A stretch of 64,000 bases of DNA from Isoetes taiwanensis (lineage: Eukaryota; Streptophyta; Lycopodiopsida; Isoetales; Isoetaceae). Made by a program: the position numbers and the translations under genes. The stretch lies in assembly GCA_021234155.1 (NCBI GenBank), contig JAJEKV010000015.1, forward strand, positions 840,852 to 904,851, read 5' to 3'. The notes under the pieces were generated by a model. That model saw only the letters and a program-made list of their open reading frames with translations, was not told where the DNA came from and made no database searches. Positions 47,778-57,048 of the stretch are shown here, piece by piece. The number at the start of each line of letters is the position of its first letter. Position 1 is the first letter of the stretch.

Positions 47778-50064
47778 ATAGGTCGATCCTTAGTTGGAAT
47801 GTGCGGGGGGTGCGGTCCTCTAGTAGTAAGAGGGCTCGTATTTCTTTGGCACTTTGGCAGTTGCGTCCTGATATTGTTTGCATTCAGGAGCATAATTGTC
47901 ACAGGGGTGATATGTCCAGGCTCATGAATATGGTTGGTAGGCAGTTTGCCCCTATTGCTTCTTCTTCTGGGCGGACTAGTGGGGGTACTCTTATTGCTTG
48001 GAGGATGGATGTGCAGGTCACGTACTCTGCAGCAGACAGGTTTGGTCGGTGGGCAATAATTAAGTGGTTGGAGGGAGGGAAAGAATGGGGGATTGTTAAT
48101 GTTTATGCCCCTAATCAGCCTTCTCAGCGGGGTGCTTTATGGGCCACAGTCAGGAATAAGTTGCGAGCCCTTGATGGATTGCAGGTCGCTTGGTCGTTGT
48201 TAGGGAACTTCAATATGGTAGAGCGAGTAGAAGATCGCTCTGGTTTTGGAATCCAGGTTGTGCATGGGTTTTGAGAGGAACCAGTGGTCTCGTTTGTTGC
48301 GGGATTTGGCCTTGGTTGAGGTCCCTGGAGACTTGTCTTTCACCTATTGTAATAGGCAGATTGGTGCGGGCCGGGCATATGCTAGGCATGACCGGTGCTA
48401 TGCTCCCCATGCGCACTGGATGGTGTGCCCTCTTTGTGCCATTTCTGATCATTACCCTCAAGTTTTGTCCAGTCAAGGTGCGGTTGCCTCTCGGCCCTCT
48501 AGGACGGTGTTCTGTTTGAACACCCGGCTTCTGGCTGATGCGGATTTCTCGGCCCAGTGCCAGGAGTTGTGGCTTGATACCTTTTCATCTCTGAAGGATA
48601 TGTCTGGTATGGTGACTGCGTTGGCCAGGGTGAAGCGTTTTGCCAAGGTCTTTGGTAGGCAGCGTGTGCAGCAGGAGCGACAGGAGTTGCATGGTTTCTA
48701 TCAGGAGTTGGAGAAGATTCGGGCGCAGCCTTCTGATGACATTAGGGAGAATGCAGTGTCGCAGCGTATTGTTGCTCTGGAGCAGATTAAAGTGCAGGAG
48801 GCACGTGTGAAGGCAGCCCTTACCTGGTTGAAGGAGGGGGACACAAGTTCGTCGGTGTTCTTCAGAGCAGCTAGGCAACGGCGATATGCAACATCTATGG
48901 CGTCCCTTGCTTTGCCTGATGGCCGGACTTTGGAGGATCCCGCTGATTTGCAGAGGTACATGCATGCTCATTTCTCAAAGTCTTTCGCACAGCGCACTCT
49001 TCCCTATGAGCAGGAGCTGCAGGAGCTTGTTTTGGGAGTTGTTAAGCCATCTATTCTGCCTCACCAGCGTGAGAGCTTGGAGTAGGACCTCTCCAGAGAG
49101 GATTTAGCAGAGGCATGTATGTGCATGGCCAAGGATAAATGTCCTGGGCTGGATGGCATCCCTGTGGAGTTCCTTCAGACTTATTGGGAGTGGGCTAGTG
49201 AGTCTGTGTATCAGGTGTATCTTGAATTGCTGCAGTCTTCTCAAATGGATTGGATCTTGAATACCACATGCATTTTCTTGATTTCTAAGGTTAAGCAGCC
49301 TTCTACTATTAATGATTGGAGGCCTATCTCCTTGTTGTCCTCTGTGTATAAGATTATTGTGAAAGCCCTGGCAGAGAAGTTGAAGCCGGTGTTGACTTCT
49401 TCCATTAGTAAGGTGAAGTCTGGGTTTGTCCCTGGGAGGAATATTTTGACTAATGTTGCCGCAGCTTATGAGGGCCTTTATTGGGCCAGGAGAACAGGTC
49501 AAGGCATTGCCTATCTTAAGCTTGACTTTGCCAAAGCTTATGATAATGTCCATTGGGAGTTCTTGTCTGCCATGATGTTAGCGTTGGGCTGTGGTCCACA
49601 CTTTACAGAGACAATCATGAAGCTGCATAGGTCAGCACGGGCTACGGTGGTGTGCCAGGGTGAACCCTCCGCCTTTTTCTCCTTAGGCAAAGGGGTGCAT
49701 CAGGGGTGCCCTTTGGCGCCGTTTTTGTTTACGATTGTGGCGGAGGCACTGTCTCAGTTGTTTTTTGCTGCAGTGGAGGAGGGGGTGGTGGATGGGCTTC
49801 AGATGCAGGATGGTAGCCAGCAGATTATTAACCAGTTTGCCGATGACACTTTCCTCTTCTTGGTGGCAGAAGAGAGGAATTTGCGGAATGTGAAGGGTTT
49901 GCTGGATACTTTCTCCTTGGCCTCGGGCATTCTTCTGAATTGGGGTAAGTGCTCCGCATTAGCCCAGCTGACTCCGCCTCCCCATTGTTTGGCTCTATTC
50001 CCTTGGAAAGTGCTTTCAGGTAATGTGTGTACTAGGCTGTTGCGTATTCCCTTTGGAGGGGATG
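47774..50064 (+). pseudogene. L1 ORF2, 5' part: endonuclease and reverse transcriptase
   Basis: Starts ILSWNVRGVRSSSSK; catalytic-region words are DIVCIQEHN, GGTLIAW and NVYAPNQ. The usual GDFN is GNFN at about 48205 (a lost aspartate). A frameshift near 48245 passes to 48246-49085 (FTYCNRQIGAGRAYARHDR; endonuclease end SDHYP). A TAG at 49084-49086 precedes the RT frame 49119-50064. That frame has KCPGLDGIPVEFLQTYW, INDWRPISLLSSVYKI, YLKLDFAKAYDNVHW, HQGCPLAPFLF and FADDTFLF (catalytic FADD). It is cut at FGGDV by the chromovirus. Confidence 0.93.
50060..50064. repeat. 5-bp target-site duplication of the chromovirus (left)
   Basis: ggatg directly before the 5' LTR; the identical ggatg at 62114-62118 directly follows the 3' LTR. 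Joining the flanks with one copy continues the L1 RT frame. Confidence 0.95.
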
Positions 50065-51657
50065 TGTGACGTTCCAGCATAATATACGCTCCCAATACGT
50101 ATATTATACTGCCACGTCACACGTACATGTCACAATTGACATGTACTTGAGAGCAGGATAACGTTGCACCTAGCTAAAGGTTGCACCTAGGGGGCAACCT
50201 TGGATGTTGGGTATGTAATTAAACATACACAACAAAAGGTTCCTTGTTCATCCATTTCCAAATGGCTTAAAGCCATTTGCCCATGTGGATGCCCTAACCT
50301 AGATAGGGTCTATATAAGGGCTAAAACCCTAGACCCTAGCTCTCTTCCATTTTTGCCCATTAGGGTTCTCTAGAGCTTCCTTTCCTCTCTCGCATTTAAG
50401 GTTTCCCTGGGCCAATTCGGCCAAGGTAAGACTCGAAATCGCATTGCCAGGCTCCGAAAAGTCGGATTTGCACAACAGGTTGTTGAGTAGCAGTCGTCTT
50501 CGGCAAGATCAGGAACATGGACGCCTTCCGAGGATCAGGAGCAAGCCAAGGAGCAGGTATCTAGTTGTTCTGTTGTGCAAAACCGTCTTTGGGCATGGCA
50601 ATATGCCGGTTTAGTATGTTAGATCATCTCTGGAAGCCTTGTAGATCCCTAGATCTGAGACTCTAACGAATGAACCTAACATTGGATGTTAAAGTAGATA
50701 GATTGATATGATTCTCTATTTCTGTTCTGTGATATTGCATGTATTCCACTCTGTGATCTCCTTGTTGTGGGAAGGGGGGTAGAGACCTAAAGGCTGTGTA
50801 GTAGATGCTCCTAGCATAGCACCTTAGTTCCCACATAATTGCGGCCCGTGCACAGGAGCCCACCTGGCTGTGGGTGAAGGGGCAAGGCCGGTTGATAAGG
50901 AGGAACTTGTCTCATCGCGGACTGACCCCTCTGGTAGTAAAGCCTATCGGGGGGTCTTTCTTTGGCTAGGCTTAATGGCTTGTCAGCTGGTGGGCAAGGC
51001 ATGAGCTCGACACTCGTGGGGTGGTGGATATGACCTTCCAGTGAGTTCAAGTCGAATAAGGGCAGTGGCCCTCTAGCCGCCTGCGATGAGCATGGATACC
51101 TCTGGAGGAGAGGCAACTCTCTTCCTGCCTCATCGGGGCTGGGGAGATGCAACCCAGCAGTAGTAGCCCCCCTGGCTATTCACCCGGCAGGCTACGGCCA
51201 AGTCCCAACACTTTTCAGCCTACTCTGCAAAGTGTGCACGGGAGGGGCGGATGGAGTGGACTACCCTAAGCCATGTTCTATGCCAGCCAAATCCATTGCC
51301 ATGAATTCGCATGCGCAATGAACTCGGAGGCCCTAGCCACGGGTCATCCCCTTGAGTCCGAGCCCTGGGTAGGATCTCCCCTTTGTATTGTTGCTATGAA
51401 GGTATTGCTGTCTCTGTGATGTTGCTATTTCTATGGTGATTGTATTTGTATATTATTAGTTGTGCTCACGTTTGTTTGTTCACGCTTCCGCAGATAGGTC
51501 GATCCGATGGAAGATGGATGAATGACACATCCACTCTTCCCTTGCCGGGCTCGCCCCATGGGAGTAGAGTCGGTGGATGGCCCCCGTCGGCAACGCCGGG
51601 GAATGCTCCTCCTTCGAATACGATGCGGGCATCGTATAAGGAGTAGGGGACGTCACA
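50065..51657 (+). repeat. 5' LTR
   Basis: 1593 bp, TG...CA with short inverted ends tgtgac/gtcaca. Near its start is a palindromic aatacgtatatt. A TATA box tatataag is at 50311-50318. A strong splice-donor consensus (aag|gtaag) follows at about 50424-50430 in the likely leader. The 3' LTR matches it along its full length. Differences are mostly one- to few-base indels in GC-rich words rather than substitutions. Confidence 0.95.
50311..50318 (+). promoter_or_regulatory. LTR TATA box
   Basis: tatataag, preceded by ctagatagggtc; identical in the 3' LTR at 60762-60769. It is the likely start signal for the element's RNA, about 1.7 kb upstream of the H3-like ORF. Confidence 0.7.
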
Positions 51658-51658
51658 G

Positions 51659-51670
51659 TGGTATCAGAGC
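51659..51670 (+). other. Primer binding site (initiator tRNA-Met)
   Basis: tggtatcagagc, one base after the LTR, is the exact complement type of the 3' end of plant initiator tRNA-Met and the standard chromovirus primer site. Confidence 0.95.
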
Positions 51671-51869
51671 ATGATCTTGGCATCCAAGATCGAGCACTGT
51701 CCATTTTTCCCTTAGGACTAACAGTAGATTCGAGTCTTGGGGTATAGCCACCCAAGCAAGAGCTTCGAACAATTGGGAAAATTTCCCAATTTTTGGGTAG
51801 ATTTTTAGCTCCATGATAGGTTGCTAGTGGAGTGTAGCATCTTCCCCAACCTAAATTGCCAAAAACAGG

Positions 51870-51943
51870 CCACCCCTCACAGAGTGCGCCCAGGCCCATT
51901 CGGTTCGCAAACCGATCCCCCCATGGCGCACTGTGTGAGTGGT
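51870..51943. repeat. 74-bp hairpin repeat, copy 1
   Basis: The unit runs ccacccctcacagagtgcgc...tgtgtgagtggt. The outer arms (cctcacagagtgcgcc / ggcgcactgtgtgagtgg) pair, and an inner cggtt-cgc-aaaccg forms a second stem. It lies between the PBS and the H3-like ORF. Copies 2-4 are at 52487, 52691 and 52895, all 74 bp long. Confidence 0.92.
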
Positions 51944-51974
51944 TGACCTCCGTTGACCTAATTAGATGTTCCAA

Positions 51975-52013
51975 TTAATTAAACTAATGGTGTAGTTTGG
52001 CTTATTCCCTTAG
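51975..52013 (+). promoter_or_regulatory. Candidate splice acceptor in front of the H3-like ORF
   Basis: aaactaatgg (branch-point-like CTAAT near 51983) is followed by a T-rich stretch and ttcccttag ending at 52013, nine bases before the ATG at 52022. Paired with the aag|gtaag donor in the LTR leader it could give a spliced subgenomic RNA. Inference from consensus only. Confidence 0.45.
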
Positions 52014-52021
52014 TTCTAGAC

Positions 52022-52357
52022 ATGTTTGTATTTTATGACATTAAGAAACTCCCTGTGAAGAGACCGGCGGACTCCAAATTCGCGAGGGCGGCCCAGGAAA
52101 TCAAGCACTTCCAGCGGAGCTATGGCTTTCTTATTCCCCGGGCTTCCTTTGCACGTCTTACGAGGGAGATTTTGCAGGAGTTCGACCCGTCCAAACGAGT
52201 CACGGACGATATGCTGCTTGCATTACAGGAGGCGTCGGAGCAGCACATCGTACACCACTTCGAAGACTCTGTTGCGTGTGCTCAGCACGCCAAGAGAGTA
52301 ACTTGTATGCCCAAAGATATGAGGCTAGCACGGTATATTAAGAAGGAGCCCTTTTGA
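52022..52357 (+). CDS. Histone H3-fold protein encoded inside the retrotransposon
   Basis: Intact 111-codon ORF with an in-frame stop upstream of the ATG. From residue 22 to the end it aligns without gaps to the H3 core. AQEIKHFQRS corresponds to the alpha-N helix, FLIPRASFARLTREILQEF to alpha-1, and LLALQEASE (65-73) with HHFEDSVACAQHAKRVT (78-94) to alpha-2 and loop 2. MPKDMRLARYI (96-106) matches the C-terminal helix. The tetramer-interface cysteine and histidine (86, 89) and the arginines of alpha-1 (45, 48) and loop 1 (59) are kept. Loop 1 has the length of canonical H3, not the longer CENH3 loop. The modifiable H3 tail is absent, replaced by about 20 unrelated residues (FVFYDIKKLPVKRPADSKF). 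It could form H3-H4-like dimers or imitate them; function unknown. Hairpin repeats flank it. Confidence 0.88.
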   Translation: MFVFYDIKKLPVKRPADSKFARAAQEIKHFQRSYGFLIPRASFARLTREILQEFDPSKRVTDDMLLALQEASEQHIVHHFEDSVACAQHAKRVTCMPKDMRLARYIKKEPF

Positions 52358-52486
52358 ATTGTTGTAAATAACCTTTTCTCTAATATAAGTTTGTAGTTGG
52401 TAAATTAATCGAGCGTAGGTAGGATGCCTTACCAAAATCTGTATTTAGAAAATAGTAAATTTGGCACAAAACCAAGCATTTCGGTC

Positions 52487-52560
52487 CCACCCCTCACAGA
52501 GTGTGCCCCAACCAGTTCGGTTTGCAAACCGATCCTGCCCTGGCGCACTGTGTGAGTGGT
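52487..52560. repeat. 74-bp hairpin repeat, copy 2
   Basis: Same unit as at 51870, with gtgtgccc replacing gtgcgccc and a diverged centre. It is 130 bases downstream of the H3-like stop codon. Confidence 0.92.
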
Positions 52561-52690
52561 CGAGCATGGTCTGGTGCCCAATCTCGCCTAAATGCAGAAA
52601 GTAGGTATACCATTCGACCCAGCTCACCTTAATTAGTAGGATTTGACCCATAGTTTGTCAAAGCTGGCCAACTATCAGCCGAATGGAGTC

Positions 52691-52764
52691 CCACCCCTCA
52701 CAGAGTGCGCCCAGGCTCATTCGGTTTGCAAACCGATCCCCCCATGGCGCACTGTGTGAGTGGT
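52691..52764. repeat. 74-bp hairpin repeat, copy 3
   Basis: Starts exactly 204 bases after copy 2; nearly identical to copy 1 (cattcggtttgcaaaccgat in the centre). Confidence 0.92.
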
Positions 52765-52894
52765 CGACCCCAATCTAGACCGAAACTTACCCAAATGAGG
52801 CGAGTAAGGGTTCAATCCAGGTTATCTCAACAAGATATCCAGGATTATACTCTTAGTTCTCCAGTTTAGTATCAATATTGACCTAAATAGGAGT

Positions 52895-52968
52895 CCACCC
52901 CTCACAGAGTGCGCCCGAACCCATTCGGTCCCCGAACCGATCCCACTCTGGCGCACTGTGTGAGTGGT
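52895..52968. repeat. 74-bp hairpin repeat, copy 4
   Basis: Starts exactly 204 bases after copy 3. The inner stem is changed to cggtccccgaaccg and still pairs, a compensatory-looking change. The 130-base spacers between copies 2-4 are only weakly alike. Confidence 0.92.
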
Positions 52969-53146
52969 CAAGCCCGATTTGACCCAAAGCTGTCCTTAGG
53001 CGAACCAAAACCATTACTTAGGGACCCTTAGGAGTATTTCCAAGCTCAGTTAGCCATGAAATATACCTCTAGACCCCAGAAATTCAGAGAAATGCAAACT
53101 TAAATTTTTTCCAAAATTAGGGTTTTGCCTATAAAGGGGAACCCAA

Positions 53147-54755
53147 GTGTCATTTGCGCCTTCCAACCTCGCTCTCTGCTCCAAGCCGATTTCCCTGATC
53201 CTTAGGCGCTCAATCATGCGTCATCCCCAGCTCCTCGGTGCTCATGGCCACTTCTTCATTCAAGCGATGGTACAGTACCCCGGCTCATGTGGTGAAGGCG
53301 ATGCTCGAATCCGTCTTCGGTGTCTTCCGAAGGAACTTCGACATTGAAGCTACCATCAACGCCACTCCCTTCTACCGTAACATTATGTGCGAGTTCCATG
53401 CCAAGATAGGACCCTCTTTGGTAGAACTCCCACCTTGTGTAGGGTATTTTGCACCTAACACCCCTCAAGTCAGCCACCGCAAGATATCCCAAATGTAGAT
53501 AAGTACTTAGAGAATAAAGCGATCGCCTTCCCAACTACATGTCCATCTCTCTGTCAATAGGAGGAGGTACTTCTCCTATACAAAGAGCCAGTAGCCATCT
53601 TTCTATCTCTTCTGGTCAAACCCGGATATAGGGAACCCTCAGTTCAGCCTTTAGAAGTTGAACCCATAGCCATGGCCGCAGCAGAGGAGGAACGGATGCG
53701 ACTCGAGTACGAGCAAGAAGAAGAAGAGGAGGAGGATGAATACGAGTCAGACCCGGAAGACCTGGATCTAGAACAGGAGAGGCAAAAAAGCGTAAACGCC
53801 AGATCCAAAGCTTCGAAGAGGGACTGAGAGCAACAAGAAGAGCCCCACCACTCGGGCAGGGCATTACAAGCTTGACGCCGGTGTTCATAGCAGGCGAGGC
53901 ATATCTAACCCTTCATGACATTAAGAATCTCCCACAGTGCCGCGACAGAGGCCTTAGGGTGGATGAGATTTTGCACCTTCTACGACAGCAGGCAGATCTC
54001 GACGACTTCATCGATCGAGAAGCTCAGGACTTCCCTATCAGCATAAGAGAAGCCAGGACCTTCACCGCAGAGACATCATCGATATAGAAGCTACGCAGTA
54101 TCAGGCGATGATGACCGAAAGGGAATTGCCCCTGAGGAGGAGTTCATGGCGATTCAGAACAAATGGGCATCAAGGGCAAGTCCACATCGGCGATTGTTAC
54201 CGAAGTTTGCCAACACCAATCCCGAAGCAACATGGAGGCGATATCAACTTAAGGAGGCTGGTGCACCGGGACTTGAGAACTAGAGGAGGTACCGTTGGAT
54301 GACTTCTCAAGGAAGGCGGGGCAACTTCCTCGTCTGCCGAAGAAACAGGGCATGATAAAGCACTCAGATACTACCTGCCGTTGCTGCTAGATGGAAGAAT
54401 AGCGGTTATTCACCGCCAATTTAGCCCACGAGGCGAAAAAGGGGTCTTTATGCTTATCGCCCTCTCAGGGTTTGGACACCATGCTCGATTAGCTCCAAAC
54501 ATCGATCATGTTGTCCTGATCAAGAGAGCGATTGCATTGACCATCTTCGACTTTGCAATCCCTTATAGGCGGCAGGGCAGATTAGCAGTGACAGCTGCGT
54601 ATACATCAGATAGGAGAATTGAAGACATGGAGGCAGCACTCCAGGGAGGAACGACAACAAACATCCTTAGGAACTTAACAGGGTCATTAGATACGGCTCA
54701 AGTGAAGAAATTTTTGGAGGACCACCCTGACTACCTCAAGAAGTTTCAAGAGTAA
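53147..54755 (+). pseudogene. Pre-gag extra reading frame(s): acidic, NLS-bearing protein of unknown function, broken
   Basis: Protein-like sequence passes through several frames. 53238-53498 contains TPAHVVKAMLESVFGVFRRN. A frameshift leads to DIPNVDKYLENKAIAF, then a stop, then LYKEPVAIFLSLLVKPGYRE and a strongly acidic run (EYEQEEEEEEDEYESDPEDL) near 53700-53775. The next frame gives a basic KKRKRQ, a likely nuclear localisation signal, and PVFIAGEAYLTLHDIKNLPQ (53872-54087). After further shifts FMAIQNKWASRASPHRRLLP and 54381-54755 (ALRYYLPLLLDGRIAVIHRQ, ending QVKKFLEDHPDYLKKFQE) follow. No family is recognised. By position it compares with the extra ORF upstream of gag known from Ogre-type elements, but this is a chromovirus. 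Confidence 0.6.
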
Positions 54756-54900
54756 AAGTTTATTAATTTGCATGTAAAAGTTTATTATATATATATTAAT
54801 ATAATATATGTCTCTTTCGTATATAATTGTTCCTTCAAATTGTATAAACAAGTAAAGCAACGTAACACACAAAACAAGAACTAATGATCAGAATGTACTC
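54756..54900. other. AT-rich spacer between the extra ORF region and gag
   Basis: Almost pure A/T (tatatatatattaatataat). It separates the GC-balanced pre-gag segment from gag and may mark the junction of the extra segment. Confidence 0.5.
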
Positions 54901-54902
54901 TA

Positions 54903-56160
54903 ATGTGTATGCAGCTAGAGTACCTAGAAACCTTGATGAACACAGCAAATGAGAACAAGAACATACCCCCCGCCAAGGCGCTTCCGCCGAAAATTTGCTT
55001 CGCACCAAGCGGTAACACCGAGGAGGAGCTATCCCGCATCAGATCCGACATCCACGACATAAGGGCATTGCTAGCGTGGGCAGCAGCAATAGGAGGACAG
55101 ACCGAATGTGCCTTTGCCTAAACCCCACCGGGCCGGTAACGAAGGCAAACGGTAGGAAGAGAAGCGTAAGGAGAAGATCTCCCAGTTCTGATCCTCGAGC
55201 TCCGGCTGACGGATCTGGTCGGCATTCGCATCGAAGAGCGGGAAGAAGAGGCACGAGGTCGCCAAGATCCAAACCGTGGCGGGGGCGGATCACGCACCGA
55301 TTACCAGAAGAAAGTTGACTCAATTCTTAGTAATGTGTGGAAAGCCGAAAAGTTAGAGCAGTTTTCAGAGAAAACAGATCCGGAATGGAAGCGAGGCGTG
55401 GTCGGATGAGATGAGTGAGTACGGCAACGCCTACGGTATGAAAGATAAAGACAAAGGCGCAGGTAGCAACAAAGAAATCTCAAAGGAGCAGCCGTGGATT
55501 TGGTGGAAGGGGTATGCCAAGGCACATGGGTCGAAAGGGACAATTGCAAGTTCGTAAAAGTTCGCCAAGGCGTTCAAACATCATTATGTACCAAGAGAAC
55601 ATAAGTGCAACATGATGCCAGCTCTATAGACCGCAACAAGGCAACAAATCACCCGTAAATACACGAAGGAATTCATGAGACTAAGGCTTTATGTGCCAAA
55701 GTTGAGTGAAAAGCATGCGGTGGAAGGCTATATTGAAGGCTTGAACGATGAGATCCGCAAGTTTGTAAGGGCAATAAACCCAAGTCCGGTGGTCGAGGCG
55801 TAAGCAAAGGCCATAAGTTTGCAAGGAACAGTCCACAAGAGCGTGCATCAAGGCAGCAATATTTCGGGGATAAGGGAAGAGCACAGGAGGCTATAGCCCA
55901 AGGGCGGCAAGCCCAGTAGCTAGCAAGACGCAAAGACAACTCAAATTATGGGAAGCAAGGCAACACAAGTGGTGGCAAGGAGGAAAAGAAACAGGTAAGC
56001 TTCAAGGAGCAAGGAGCCAAGTCTAACTACTCCCAAGCGGTGAGGCAATTTCTGCAGTCCATTCCCAAGGAGAAGAAGTAGGAATGTATAGAGAAGCAAA
56101 CAGATGCTTCCAGCCGAGGGCATAGGACCAACAATTGCCCCCGATTATGAATCTCGCGCA
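54903..56160 (+). pseudogene. gag (capsid and zinc knuckle), frameshifted
   Basis: The N-terminal part includes NTEEELSRIRSDIHDIRALL (to 55121). The capsid core around 55430-55860 reads WIWWKGYAKAHGSKG, FAKAFKHHYVPREHK and YTKEFMRLRLYVPKLSEKHA then VEGYIEGLNDEIRKFVRA, the retrotransposon gag (PF03732-type) pattern W...F...F...Y......L. A nucleocapsid knuckle survives as CFQPRGHRTNNCP (about 56107-56147; the first Cys is lost or out of frame). Stops and shifts interrupt it. Gag would form the particle in which the RNA is copied. Confidence 0.85.
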
Positions 56161-56268
56161 TTGGCGTAGCTGGGATGGGAGACACCATCGGACGCAGACG
56201 ACGGCGGCGAAGCACCTAGATTACATCCATGGTGAGTGTCACATTTTGCAAACTATTGATACGAGGAA

Positions 56269-57048
56269 ATGCGAGAAAGTCGGTATAAGGTGATCTCAAC
56301 GACCGGAAAAGCCCAAGAGAAATCATTTATAGTATTGATAGACTCTGGAAGCAGTCATAATTTTGCATCCCCTAGGATGGTAAGCATGTTGAAGTTAAAG
56401 CCGTTAAAGTCCAAGCCCAGGCCAGTCGTGTTAGCCAATGGAGCAATTAGGCATACAGCAGGGAAGAGAATAAACTTCAATGTAGACTTGCCAGGTGTCA
56501 ATGTTGCACTGGGAGCGGAAGTCATGAACATAGGCAAGTATGATCTGATTATTGGAATGGAATATCTTGGACCAGCAGGAGCAATCATCGATTGTGGGAA
56601 ACGTAGGGTGACCTTAACAACTCCAGAGGGCAAGGTCATCGAAATCACAGGTAAAGAAGTAACCCCAATCATGCAATGCATGAGTAGTGAAAAATTGCTT
56701 AAGTGCATAAGAAAGCAGCAGGTGGCCTATCTCCTTAAGCTTGAGCTCCAAGATCAGGACCCGGAGAGAAATAAAGAAATCAAAGAATCTAGCAAACTTC
56801 CCAGGCCAATAGCAAAGTTGATCGAGGAATTTCACGACTTGTTCCCTGATGAGATTAAGCAGCTTCCGCCCTATAGAGGAGTCGAGTGTGAAATAGCACT
56901 TGAACCTGGGACGAAGCCTACAAGCAAGGCACCTTATAGGATGTCAACCGAGGAGTTGACGGAGTTAAAGAAGCAATTGCAAGAATTGCTAGACCTAGGG
57001 TTCATAAGACCTAGTGTCTCCCCGCTTGAGCCCCTATTCTCTTTGTGA
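56269..57048 (+). CDS. pol, 5' part: aspartic protease and start of RT
   Basis: Open 259-codon frame. [14 protein letters not shown] carries the protease active-site DSG (GAC at 56341) and [18 protein letters not shown] the second conserved strand. It runs on into the RT fingers with [40 protein letters not shown] and GFIRPSVSP. It stops at 57046-57048 because of a frameshift just after SVSP; the same protein continues in the next frame. Confidence 0.92.
   Translation: MRESRYKVISTTGKAQEKSFIVLIDSGSSHNFASPRMVSMLKLKPLKSKPRPVVLANGAIRHTAGKRINFNVDLPGVNVALGAEVMNIGKYDLIIGMEYLGPAGAIIDCGKRRVTLTTPEGKVIEITGKEVTPIMQCMSSEKLLKCIRKQQVAYLLKLELQDQDPERNKEIKESSKLPRPIAKLIEEFHDLFPDEIKQLPPYRGVECEIALEPGTKPTSKAPYRMSTEELTELKKQLQELLDLGFIRPSVSPLEPLFSL

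Noticed and set aside
52022-52357. Centromeric H3 (CENH3) instead of an H3-like core
   Set aside because: Loop 1 has canonical H3 length and lacks the longer CENH3-type insert; sequence words in alpha-2 and alpha-3 match canonical H3 better.
54381-54755. A second histone (H2A/H2B/H4-like) in the pre-gag region
   Set aside because: No histone-fold landmark (for example GGVKRI or the AGLQFP...RIHR pattern) is present; the helices do not align with any core histone.
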